This document shows, piece by piece, positions 32,198 to 39,920 of a DNA stretch of 64,000 nt; within the stretch, counting starts at the first letter, position 1, and the number at the start of each line of letters is the position of its first letter. Both the position numbers and the translations under genes were made by a program. The notes beneath the pieces are model-generated. The model saw only the letters and a program-made list of their open reading frames with translations, was not told the origin of the DNA and ran no database searches. This DNA is from Ferrovibrio sp964218355 (lineage in GTDB: Bacteria; Pseudomonadota; Alphaproteobacteria; Ferrovibrionales; Ferrovibrionaceae): the NCBI RefSeq assembly GCF_964218355.1, contig NZ_CAXPMC010000021.1, positions 186,001 through 250,000 on the forward strand. Direction: 5' to 3'.

Positions 32198-34303
32198 ACT
32201 ATGAAGAAGATCGCACATCCCGGTGGTACCACCGTGCTCGCCCTGCTGCTCGGCCTGCCGGCTTTTCCGGCCCTGGCCCAGGACAGCCAGCCGGTTCTGC
32301 TGCAGCCTCTGAGCGTTGCCGGCGACTGGCTCGGCGAAGCCGACCCGGAGGTGGTTCGCACCCATCCGGGCGGCCGCAACGTGGTCCGCCAGGAACAGTT
32401 CGAACAGAGCGGCGCCTCGACCGTGACCGAGGCGCTCCGCGCCATCCCCGGCGTGCAGACCCCGCCCCCCAACGGCACCGGCAGCGGCGACTTCGCCCTG
32501 AATATCGGCATCCGCGGCATGACCTCGCGCCTGAGTGCCGGCGCCAATATCCTGCTGGACGGCGTGCCGCTGGCCAATGCGACCTACGGCCAGCCGGAAA
32601 CCTCGCTGGCCGCCGTCTCGCTCGGCATGCTGCAGGCCATCGACGTGGTGAAGGGCGGCGGCTCCGTGCGGTATGGGCCCAATACTTCGGGCGGCGTGGT
32701 CAACTTCGTCACCAAGGACATCCCCAATTCGCCTTATGGCGGTGAAATCAGCCTGCGCGGCGACAGCACGGCCGCCAGCGATGCCGATGGCCGGCAGGCG
32801 GGCAAGGCCGACTTCATGTTCGGTGGTTCGCTGCAGAATGGCAGCGGGCTGGCGGTGCTGTATTCCGGCAACCATGGCGACGGCTTCCGCGACCGCAATA
32901 CCCAGGACATCGACGACCTGATGCTGAAGGGTAAATTCGCCCTGACCGACAGCAGCCGCCTGGAGGCCCGCCTGCATCATTACGAGGCCGATGCCTCGCT
33001 GCCCGGCCCGCTGAGCCAGGCGGCCTTCAGCGCCGACCGCTATCAGTCGACGCATTCCTACGAGCGCTTTGCCGGCGAGCGCGATGAGTATGTGCTGAAA
33101 TACGTCAACGAGTTCGACGGCGACTACCGGCTGGAAACCACGGGTTTCTACACCGAAAGCTTCCGCCAGTTCACGCTGGCCAACAACAGCGATACGGCGC
33201 TGACCCAGCTCGACCGCCTGCCCCGCAATTACAGCGTCTGGGGTTTCGAGCCGCGTTTCACGGCTCTGGCCGAGACGGGCAGCCTCAAGCATGCGATGTC
33301 GTTCGGCTACCGCTACATGACGGAAGCAACCGATGAGAAGCGGCTGCGCCGGCAGGGCTTCGGCACCGGAGGCAACCCCTTTGGTGTTTCGGAAACACTC
33401 AACCGCTACTCGACCGGCTCGACCGAGGCCCATGCGGTCTATGTCGACGATGCCATCGAGATCGGCCAGGTGACGGTCACGCCCGGCCTGCGGTTCGAAA
33501 AGGTCGAGGTCGACCGCACCAACATGCTGACCGGCTTCCGCGACACCGAGAAATACAACGAGCCGCTGCCCTCGCTGAGCCTGGGCTGGCAGGCCTCGCC
33601 GGCAGTGTTCAACTACGCCAATTTCTCGACCTCCTTCAACCCGGTCACGCATCTGGCGCTCGGCGACAATGCGGGCAACCAGACCTCCCTGGAGCCGGAA
33701 CGCGCCCGCACCTACGAGATCGGCAGCCGTTACAGGCAGGATGGCCTGTCACTGGAAGGTGGGCTGTTCTGGATCGATTTCGACAACCAGATCGAAAGCG
33801 TCAACAGCGTCAACATCAACACCGGCGCCACCCGCCATCGCGGCCTGGAAACCGCGGCCGAATACGATCTTGGCCGCCTTGGCGAGGCCATGCAGGGCCT
33901 GAGCGTCTATGCGACCTACACCTTCACCAGGGCAACCCGGCAGGAAGGCGCCAACAAGGGCAACGACCTGCAGCTCTATTCCAACCATGTCGGCACCATC
34001 GGCACGCGCTACCGCCTGCAGGAATGGACCTTCAACCTGAATGCCTACGGCCAGTCGCAGCAATATGCCGATGATGCCAATACCGAGGCCGCCAGCGCCA
34101 ATGGCAAGCTGGGCACCATTCCGGGCTACCTGATCTGGAACACCCAGGTGTCCTACGAGTTTGCCGAAGGCCCGACCATCGTCTTCGGTGTCAACAACAT
34201 CTTCGACCAGGCGTATTACACCCGCGCCAGCGTGGAGGCCAATGGCGGCCTGTTCGCCGGCGCCCCGCGGACGGCCTACATTCAGACCAGGTTCCTGTTC
34301 TGA
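32189..34303 (+). CDS. TonB-dependent outer-membrane receptor
   Basis: A 704-residue receptor. The signal peptide ends LPAFPALAQ. The plug domain follows: QFEQSGASTVTEALRAIPGV, NIGIRGMTSRL, ILLDGVPLA, IDVVKGGGSVRYGPNTSGGVVNFVT. A 22-strand barrel ends in aromatic FLF, the usual export signal. Overall it resembles Fe(III)-dicitrate (FecA)-type siderophore receptors, without the N-terminal signalling domain. The start may be 32189 or ATG 32201 (MKKIAH), which gives the more typical signal peptide. A Fur-box-like site overlaps the start. A PepSY protein gene follows 22 bp later, so the pair probably forms an iron-uptake unit. Confidence 0.93.
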   Translation: MSLTMKKIAHPGGTTVLALLLGLPAFPALAQDSQPVLLQPLSVAGDWLGEADPEVVRTHPGGRNVVRQEQFEQSGASTVTEALRAIPGVQTPPPNGTGSGDFALNIGIRGMTSRLSAGANILLDGVPLANATYGQPETSLAAVSLGMLQAIDVVKGGGSVRYGPNTSGGVVNFVTKDIPNSPYGGEISLRGDSTAASDADGRQAGKADFMFGGSLQNGSGLAVLYSGNHGDGFRDRNTQDIDDLMLKGKFALTDSSRLEARLHHYEADASLPGPLSQAAFSADRYQSTHSYERFAGERDEYVLKYVNEFDGDYRLETTGFYTESFRQFTLANNSDTALTQLDRLPRNYSVWGFEPRFTALAETGSLKHAMSFGYRYMTEATDEKRLRRQGFGTGGNPFGVSETLNRYSTGSTEAHAVYVDDAIEIGQVTVTPGLRFEKVEVDRTNMLTGFRDTEKYNEPLPSLSLGWQASPAVFNYANFSTSFNPVTHLALGDNAGNQTSLEPERARTYEIGSRYRQDGLSLEGGLFWIDFDNQIESVNSVNINTGATRHRGLETAAEYDLGRLGEAMQGLSVYATYTFTRATRQEGANKGNDLQLYSNHVGTIGTRYRLQEWTFNLNAYGQSQQYADDANTEAASANGKLGTIPGYLIWNTQVSYEFAEGPTIVFGVNNIFDQAYYTRASVEANGGLFAGAPRTAYIQTRFLF

Positions 34304-34325
34304 CGGCCACGATGCGGCGACGCCA

Positions 34326-35480
34326 ATGAGACTCCGTCCGCTCTGGCGTCGCCTGCATCTCTGGCTTGGTCTTGCGGGCGGCATCGTCTTCGTCCTGCTG
34401 GGCCTGAGCGGCAGCGCCCTGGTCTACCGGGAAGAGATGCTCGGGCTCCTCTATCCCGGCGCCATGCATGTGCCGGCGACCGGCGCCGTGGCACCGCCTT
34501 CCACCCTGCTCGCCGCAGCCGCCGCACAGAGCGGCCGGCCGGTTGCCTATCTCCGTTACCCCGGAGAGCCGGACCGGCCGGTGCAGGCGGTTCTGGCCGG
34601 CGGCGGCGGGACTCTGCTGCTGGACCCCTATACCGCCCGGCCGCTCGGGCCGCTGCCGGGCGGCTTCTTCACCATCCTGTTCGACCTGCACAGCCAGCTG
34701 CTGCTGGGTGATCCGGGCCGCAGCGCGGTCGGCTGGTTCGGGCTGCTGCTGGTCGCGACTGCCGTATCGGGGCTGGTGCTGTGGTGGCCGCGCGGCCGGC
34801 ACTGGCGCAGCGCCTTCAGCATCCAGTGGCGCGCCGGATCATGGCGGCTGCATTTCAGCCTGCACAGAAGCGCCGGCGCGCTGGCGGCGCTGCCGCTCCT
34901 GCTGCTGGGGCTGAGCGGCAGCGCCATCGTGTTCCGCAGCACCCTGGTGCCAGCCATGCATGCGCTGGGCGGCGCGCGGCCGGTGGCGCCGGCAATACCG
35001 GCGCCGGCCAGCGCCGCCGGCATCGACGCCATGGCGGCCGCGGCGCTGGAGATGCTGCCGGGCAGCCGGCTGGCTTTCGTCAGCCCGCCCGGACAACCGG
35101 GCGGCACCATCCGCATCCGCCTGCGCCGGGCGGGCGAAATCCACCAGAACGGCCGCTCGTATGTCCTGTTCGATGCCGCGGGCCGGATCCGCGAATGGCA
35201 GGATGCACCAGCGCTTCCGGCGGCCAACATCCTCTTCGACCAGCTGCCCTATCCGCTGCATACCGGCTTCCTGTTCGGGGCGACCGGACGGTTTGCCGTG
35301 TTTCTCTCCGGCCTGCTGCCGGCCCTGCTGTTCGGCACCGGCCTGTATCTGTGGCTGCGCCGCCGGCCGCCGGGCCGGGCCGGTCAGCCGCCGGCGTGGA
35401 AGCGGATGGCGCCGCGGCCACGCCACAGCAGCAGCGCGAACAGCCCCCCCGCCGCCGACAGCGGCAGCATCGCCCAGTAG
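34326..35480 (+). CDS. PepSY-associated membrane protein (iron-uptake type)
   Basis: A 384-residue inner-membrane protein of the PepSY_TM (PiuB/FsrB-like) family, often encoded with TonB receptors and thought to reduce ferric siderophores. Four hydrophobic segments are visible: WLGLAGGIVFVLLGLSGSAL, WFGLLLVATAVSGLVLWW, ALAALPLLLLGLSGSAIVF and FAVFLSGLLPALLFGTGLYL. Haem-type His residues appear in RLHLWLG, DLHSQLLLG and HFSLHRSAGAL. The start ATG at 34326 gives MRLRPLWRRLHLW. The last 97 bp overlap the 3' end of the convergent MFS gene; the final 30 residues after LRRRPPGRAG look non-conserved. Confidence 0.88.
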   Translation: MRLRPLWRRLHLWLGLAGGIVFVLLGLSGSALVYREEMLGLLYPGAMHVPATGAVAPPSTLLAAAAAQSGRPVAYLRYPGEPDRPVQAVLAGGGGTLLLDPYTARPLGPLPGGFFTILFDLHSQLLLGDPGRSAVGWFGLLLVATAVSGLVLWWPRGRHWRSAFSIQWRAGSWRLHFSLHRSAGALAALPLLLLGLSGSAIVFRSTLVPAMHALGGARPVAPAIPAPASAAGIDAMAAAALEMLPGSRLAFVSPPGQPGGTIRIRLRRAGEIHQNGRSYVLFDAAGRIREWQDAPALPAANILFDQLPYPLHTGFLFGATGRFAVFLSGLLPALLFGTGLYLWLRRRPPGRAGQPPAWKRMAPRPRHSSSANSPPAADSGSIAQ

Positions 35481-36556
35481 GTAAGGCCGCCGGCCGCGGC
35501 AAACAGCGGCCCGATCGCCAGCGTCGCCAATGCGAGGAAGGCGGAATTGGCGGCGGTATACAGCGTCTGCGCGGTGGCCGAACTGTCGGGGTCGACGCCT
35601 TCCGCCAGGATGCGCATGGCACCGAGATGGGCGCAGCCGAAAGTGGCGGCATGCAGCAGGTTGAGCAGCACCAGCAGGCCGAAGTCGCCGGTCACGCCGA
35701 GCAGGCACCAGCGCACGAGGCCGCCGCCGGCGGCCAGCAGCAGCAGGCCGACGCCGCCCACATGCTGCAGCACCCGCTGGCCCACCGCGAAGAGCAGCAC
35801 TTCCGCCAGCACGCCCTCGGCCCACAGCCAGCCGATCTGCGCGTCGCTGAGGCCGGCATTGCGCCAGTGCAGCGTGCCGAAGGTATACAGCATCGCATGG
35901 GTCGACTGCAGGCAGGCATTGGCGGCCATGAAGACGAGGAAGGGCCGGTTCCGCAGCAGCCGCAGCAGCGGCGCGCCGGTCAGCCGCGGCCGGTCGAGCG
36001 GCAGCCGCAGGTCCGGCAGCAGGTGGCTGGCCAGCGCCAGCAGCAGCATGGCGGCCAGCAGCATGCCGTAAATCCAGTCGTCGTCGCGGCCCTTCAGCCA
36101 CAGGCCGGCGCCATAGGCCACCAGCAGGAAGCTGATCGAGCCCCAGAGCCGCATGCGGCCGTATTGCAGATTGTGGCGGCTGGCGGCCAGCAGGGCGATA
36201 TTCTCGGAAAACGGCGTGACCGGCGCCCACATCACGGCATACAGCGTCGCCAGAAGGAACAGCGGCCAGAAACTGTGCGCCCACCACAGCGGCAGGAAGG
36301 TCAGCAGGCTGGCCCAGGACAGCAGCACCAGGGCGCGGCGGCGGGCGCCGCTGCGGTCGACCAGATGGGCGGCGGCCGGGCCGGCCAGCAGGCGGATCCA
36401 GATGCCGGACGAGACCACGATGGCGATCTCGGTGGCGCCGAGGCCGCGCGATTCCAGCCAGGCCGACCAGAAGGGCAGCCAGATGCCCGGCCCCACGAAC
36501 AGCGCGGCATAGAACAGGCTGATCCGCCAGCCGATGGCGCGGCTGTCAGCCGGCAC
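35384..36556 (-). CDS. MFS transporter (phenylpropionate/HcaT-like)
   Basis: A 390-residue protein with about 12 transmembrane helices of the MFS_1-like group, similar to 3-phenylpropionate and nucleoside permeases. Recognisable segments are FYAALFVGPGIWLPFWSAWL, RLLAGPAAAHLVDRSGARRRAL, YGRMRLWGSISFLLVAYGAG (conserved RLWGSISF), and GAMRILAEGVDPDSSATAQTLYTA. Substrate unknown; in related genomes such genes often lie near iron or aromatic-uptake genes. It is convergent with the PepSY gene and divergent from the ABC/xdh operon. Confidence 0.87.
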   Translation of the reverse strand: MPADSRAIGWRISLFYAALFVGPGIWLPFWSAWLESRGLGATEIAIVVSSGIWIRLLAGPAAAHLVDRSGARRRALVLLSWASLLTFLPLWWAHSFWPLFLLATLYAVMWAPVTPFSENIALLAASRHNLQYGRMRLWGSISFLLVAYGAGLWLKGRDDDWIYGMLLAAMLLLALASHLLPDLRLPLDRPRLTGAPLLRLLRNRPFLVFMAANACLQSTHAMLYTFGTLHWRNAGLSDAQIGWLWAEGVLAEVLLFAVGQRVLQHVGGVGLLLLAAGGGLVRWCLLGVTGDFGLLVLLNLLHAATFGCAHLGAMRILAEGVDPDSSATAQTLYTAANSAFLALATLAIGPLFAAAGGLTYWAMLPLSAAGGLFALLLWRGRGAIRFHAGG

Positions 36557-36607
36557 GGACCTGCATCCGGACCGCCGCCCTGCATGAAAATCGGGCAGCC
36601 GATAATT

Positions 36608-36661
36608 GTTTACAGTTTGGGCGCATCAGTGTTTACAATCTTACTTAGTGTGCAGTGCACA
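36608..36661 (+). promoter_or_regulatory. Promoter and operator-like repeats upstream of the ABC/xdh operon
   Basis: Two GTTTACA direct repeats at 36608 and 36631 are 23 bp apart (about two helical turns). TTTACA with TACAAT 19 bp later could be the promoter. A perfect palindrome TGTGCA-G-TGCACA lies at 36649-36661. This AT-rich block separates the MFS gene from the operon and suggests regulator binding. Confidence 0.5.
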
Positions 36662-36837
36662 ACCGCGAGTCGCCGGACCGGGTCCGGCTGGGTCGGCTGG
36701 CATGCTTTGGCAGGGGGACGGATTTTCACCATGGTCAGGACGGGAAACCGGCCGGCGCGGCACGACCAGTGCGGCCCGGCACAGCAAGGCATGACGCCGA
36801 ACCGGCCGTTCCGTCAAGCCGGACAGGGGCAGAGCTG

Positions 36838-37632
36838 ATGCAGGGGCCGGCTTTCGTCAAGATCGACGGCGTCGACCTCGTCTACCGCCAGGCCGAGGAA
36901 GAGACCCTCGCCGTCCAGGACCTGACCCTCGACATCCAGGAAGGCGAATTCGTCGCCGTGGTCGGCCCGTCGGGCTGCGGCAAGTCCACGCTGATGAAGC
37001 TGGTCACCGGCCTGCTCGATCCCAGCAACGGCCTGATCACCGTGGACGGCAAGCCGGTGAAGGGTCCCGTGCAGGGCGTCGGCATGGCCTTCCAGAATTC
37101 CACCCTGCTGCCCTGGCGCAGCACGCTGGACAACGTGATGCTGCCGCTGGAGATCGTCGAGCCGCACAAGCGCCGGCTGCGCAAGGAAAAGAAGGCCTAT
37201 GTCGAGCAGGCCATGGCCTTGCTGAAAACCGTCGGGCTGCAGGATTTCGCCGAGAAATTCCCCTGGCAGCTGTCCGGCGGCATGCAGCAGCGCGCCAATG
37301 TCTGCCGCTCGATCATCCACGAGCCGCGCCTGCTGATGCTGGACGAACCGTTCGGCGCGCTTGACGCCTTCACCCGCGAGGAGCTGTGGGGCGTGATGCA
37401 GGCGCTGTGGCTGGAGAAGCGGTTCACCGCAATCCTGATCACCCATGACCTGCGCGAGGCCGTCTATCTGGCCGACCGCGTTTTCGTGATGAGCCAGCGG
37501 CCCGGCCGCATCATCCACAACCGCGCCATCGACATTCCCCGCCCGCGCACGCTGGACACCACCTTCGAGCCGCATTTCGGCGAAATCGTCCACGAGCTGC
37601 GCGCCCTGATCCATGACGTGAGGGAATCGTGA
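36838..37632 (+). CDS. ABC transporter ATPase, nitrate/taurine (NitT/TauT) type
   Basis: A 264-residue ATP-binding subunit similar to TauB/SsuB/NrtD. Walker A GPSGCGKST is at 43-51, the Q-loop is in AFQNSTLLPW, the signature is LSGGMQQR from residue 145, Walker B is LLMLDEPFGALDA, and the switch histidine is in ILITHDLREAVYLADR. The ATG at 36838 was chosen; a longer open frame runs through the promoter region. Its stop overlaps the start of the permease gene. Because xdhABC follow directly, the transported substrate is probably a purine or related N-heterocycle, which is inference. No binding-protein gene is in the cluster. Confidence 0.92.
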   Translation: MQGPAFVKIDGVDLVYRQAEEETLAVQDLTLDIQEGEFVAVVGPSGCGKSTLMKLVTGLLDPSNGLITVDGKPVKGPVQGVGMAFQNSTLLPWRSTLDNVMLPLEIVEPHKRRLRKEKKAYVEQAMALLKTVGLQDFAEKFPWQLSGGMQQRANVCRSIIHEPRLLMLDEPFGALDAFTREELWGVMQALWLEKRFTAILITHDLREAVYLADRVFVMSQRPGRIIHNRAIDIPRPRTLDTTFEPHFGEIVHELRALIHDVRES

Positions 37633-38402
37633 TGAACGAGAAAACCCTGATCCGGGCGATGCCCTGGCTGGTCACGATCGGCTTCTTCCTGCTGTGGGAA
37701 GTGGTGTGCCTGCTGACCCGCGTCGAGGCCTTCATACTGCCGCGCCCCAGCCTAGTCTTCATCACCATGGCAGAATTCGCGCCGCAGATCGCCCATCATT
37801 CGCTGTGGACCCTGTACACGACCACGGTCGGCTTCGCCATCGGCGTGGTCGGCGGCGCCCTGCTCGGCATCTTCATCGGTGCCTCGCGGCTGGTCTATGT
37901 CGGCCTCTATCCGGTGCTGGTCGGCTTCAACTCGATCCCCAAGGTCGCGGTGGTGCCGGTGCTGGTGATCTGGTTCGGCATCGGCACCATTCCGGCGATC
38001 ATCACCGCCTTCATCATCTCGTTCTTCCCGATCGTGGTGAATGTGGCGACCGGGCTGGCCACCATCGAGCCGGAGCTGCGCGACGTGCTGCGTTCGCTGG
38101 GCGCCAGCAAGACCGAAATCCTCACCAAGGTCGGGCTGCCGCGCGCCATGCCCTATCTGTTCGCCTCGCTGAAGATCGCCATCACCCTGGCCTTCGTCGG
38201 TTCGGTGATCTCGGAAACCGTCGCCTCCAACGAGGGCATCGGCTACCTGATGCTGTCGGCCTCGTCCAGCTACAACGTGCCGCTGGTCTTCGCCGGCCTG
38301 ATTGTGGTCGCCGTGATGGGCGTGGTGATGTATGCGATCGCCGTCTGGTTCGAGAAGCGCATGACCGGCTGGGCCTTCCGCGGCAGCGACCTGATGGGCT
38401 GA
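37632..38402 (+). CDS. ABC transporter permease, NitT/TauT type
   Basis: A 256-residue inner-membrane permease with about six helices (PWLVTIGFFLLWEVVCLLT, TVGFAIGVVGGALLGIFIGA, PVLVGFNSIPKVAVVPVLVI, IPAIITAFIISFFPIVVNVA, ITLAFVGSVISETVAS, VVAVMGVVMYAIAVWF). The EAA-like loop DVLRSLGASKTEILTKVGLPRAMPY contacts the ATPase. The ATG shares its A with the upstream TGA stop (a GTG start 3 bp earlier is also possible), so the two are coupled. It is followed after 51 bp by xdhA. Confidence 0.92.
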   Translation: MNEKTLIRAMPWLVTIGFFLLWEVVCLLTRVEAFILPRPSLVFITMAEFAPQIAHHSLWTLYTTTVGFAIGVVGGALLGIFIGASRLVYVGLYPVLVGFNSIPKVAVVPVLVIWFGIGTIPAIITAFIISFFPIVVNVATGLATIEPELRDVLRSLGASKTEILTKVGLPRAMPYLFASLKIAITLAFVGSVISETVASNEGIGYLMLSASSSYNVPLVFAGLIVVAVMGVVMYAIAVWFEKRMTGWAFRGSDLMG

Positions 38403-38453
38403 CGCCGGGCCGCAATCGCGGTAGACTGGCGTGTATTCGTAGCGGAGGCCGTG

Positions 38454-39920
38454 ATGTCGGAGCCCGTTCGCTTTGTGTCGCGCGGACAGGTGGTGACGGT
38501 GGGACCCGATGTCCCCCACACCATGACGGCCCTCGAGTATCTGCGCCTGCGCCTGCGCCGCACCGGCAGCAAGGAAGGCTGCGCCGAGGGCGATTGCGGC
38601 GCCTGCACCGTGGTGGTCGGCGAACTGGCCGGCGACGGCAACCTGCGCTATCGCGCCGTCAATGCCTGCATCCTGCTGGTGCATCAGCTGGACGGCCATG
38701 CCCTGTTCACCGTCGACGACCTTGCTGAAGAAGATGGCCGCCTGCATCCGGTGCAGAAGGCCATGGTCGACGCCCATGGCTCGCAATGCGGTTTCTGCAC
38801 GCCGGGTTTCGTGATGTCGCTGTTCGCCTATTTCCGCGGCCACGACCGCGCCGATGCGGAAGAGCTGAAGGACTGCCTGGCCGGCAATCTCTGCCGCTGC
38901 ACCGGCTATCGCCCGATCCTCGAGGCGGGCGAGCGCATGTTCGCGCTGGCCGGCGGCAGCACCGACCGCTTCGCCGCCGGCGAGGCGGCGCTGGCCGCGC
39001 AGCTGCAGGGCCTGGCGCGCAGCCGCATGCTGCGGCATTCGACACCGGACGGCGATTTCCTCGCCCCCGAGACACCCGAAGACCTGGCCGAGACGCTGGC
39101 GACGCTGCCGGAGGGCGAAAACTGGATCCTCGCCGGCGGCACCGATGTCGGCCTGTGGATCACCAAGCAGCGGCGCAACCCGCGCAGCATCGTCTCGATC
39201 GGCCGCATCGCCGCGCTGCGGCGCATCACCGACCATGGCGACGCCATCGAGATCGGCGCCGGCGCCACCTACAGCGACGCATTCGCCGCCATCGAGAGCC
39301 TGCATCCAGACTTCGCCCGCATGGTGCGGCGGCTGGGTTCGGTGCAGATCCGCAACTCCGGCACCATCGGCGGCAACATCGCCAATGGCAGCCCGATCGG
39401 CGACAGCATGCCGGCACTGATCGCACTGGGGGCCCGGCTGGCCCTGCGCAGCCGGGCCGGCCGCCGCGAGATGCCGCTGGAGGATTTCTTCCTCGCCTAC
39501 CGCAGGACCGCCCTGCAGCCGGGCGAATTCGTCGAAAGCGTCACCGTCCGCAAGCCGGCGGCCGACAGCCGTTTTGCTGCCTACAAGCTGTCGAAACGCT
39601 TCGACCAGGACATCTCCGCCGTGCTGGCCGCCTTCCATCTCCGGCTCGATGGCGGCATCGTGCGCGAAGCCCGGATCGCCTTCGGCGGCATGGCCGGCAT
39701 TCCGGCGCGTGCGCCGAAGACCGAAGCCGCCCTCGCCGACCTGTCCTTCACGCCGGCCGCCATCGAGCCTGCCGTGGCGGCGCTGGCGGCGGATTACACG
39801 CCGATGACCGACATGCGGGCCTCGGCCGCCTACCGCCTGCTGGCGGCGCAGAACCTGCTGCGCAAATTCTGCCATGAAGTGAATGCTGGCGGGAAAATCG
39901 GCGTGGAGGCGGCCGAATGA
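38454..39920 (+). CDS. xdhA: Xanthine dehydrogenase small subunit (Fe-S and FAD)
   Basis: XdhA (488 residues) carries two [2Fe-2S] clusters and FAD and passes electrons from XdhB to NAD. Cluster motifs: GCAEGDCGACTVV with NACILLVHQ, and QCGFCTPGFVM with NLCRCTGYRPI. The FAD domain has WILAGGTDVGLW and RNSGTIGGNIANGSPIGD. ATG 38454 is better spaced from GGAGG than GTG 38451. Its stop overlaps the xdhB ATG (ATGA). Together with XdhB and XdhC this oxidises hypoxanthine and xanthine to urate in purine catabolism. Confidence 0.96.
   Translation: MSEPVRFVSRGQVVTVGPDVPHTMTALEYLRLRLRRTGSKEGCAEGDCGACTVVVGELAGDGNLRYRAVNACILLVHQLDGHALFTVDDLAEEDGRLHPVQKAMVDAHGSQCGFCTPGFVMSLFAYFRGHDRADAEELKDCLAGNLCRCTGYRPILEAGERMFALAGGSTDRFAAGEAALAAQLQGLARSRMLRHSTPDGDFLAPETPEDLAETLATLPEGENWILAGGTDVGLWITKQRRNPRSIVSIGRIAALRRITDHGDAIEIGAGATYSDAFAAIESLHPDFARMVRRLGSVQIRNSGTIGGNIANGSPIGDSMPALIALGARLALRSRAGRREMPLEDFFLAYRRTALQPGEFVESVTVRKPAADSRFAAYKLSKRFDQDISAVLAAFHLRLDGGIVREARIAFGGMAGIPARAPKTEAALADLSFTPAAIEPAVAALAADYTPMTDMRASAAYRLLAAQNLLRKFCHEVNAGGKIGVEAAE

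Noticed and set aside
34781..36838. 685-codon open frame on the plus strand
   Set aside because: It crosses from the PepSY gene through the antisense of the MFS gene; Gln/Arg/Gly-rich shadow frame.
37752..39875. 707-codon open frame on the minus strand
   Set aside because: It is a shadow of the ABC permease and xdhA genes; it has no start signal or recognisable domain.
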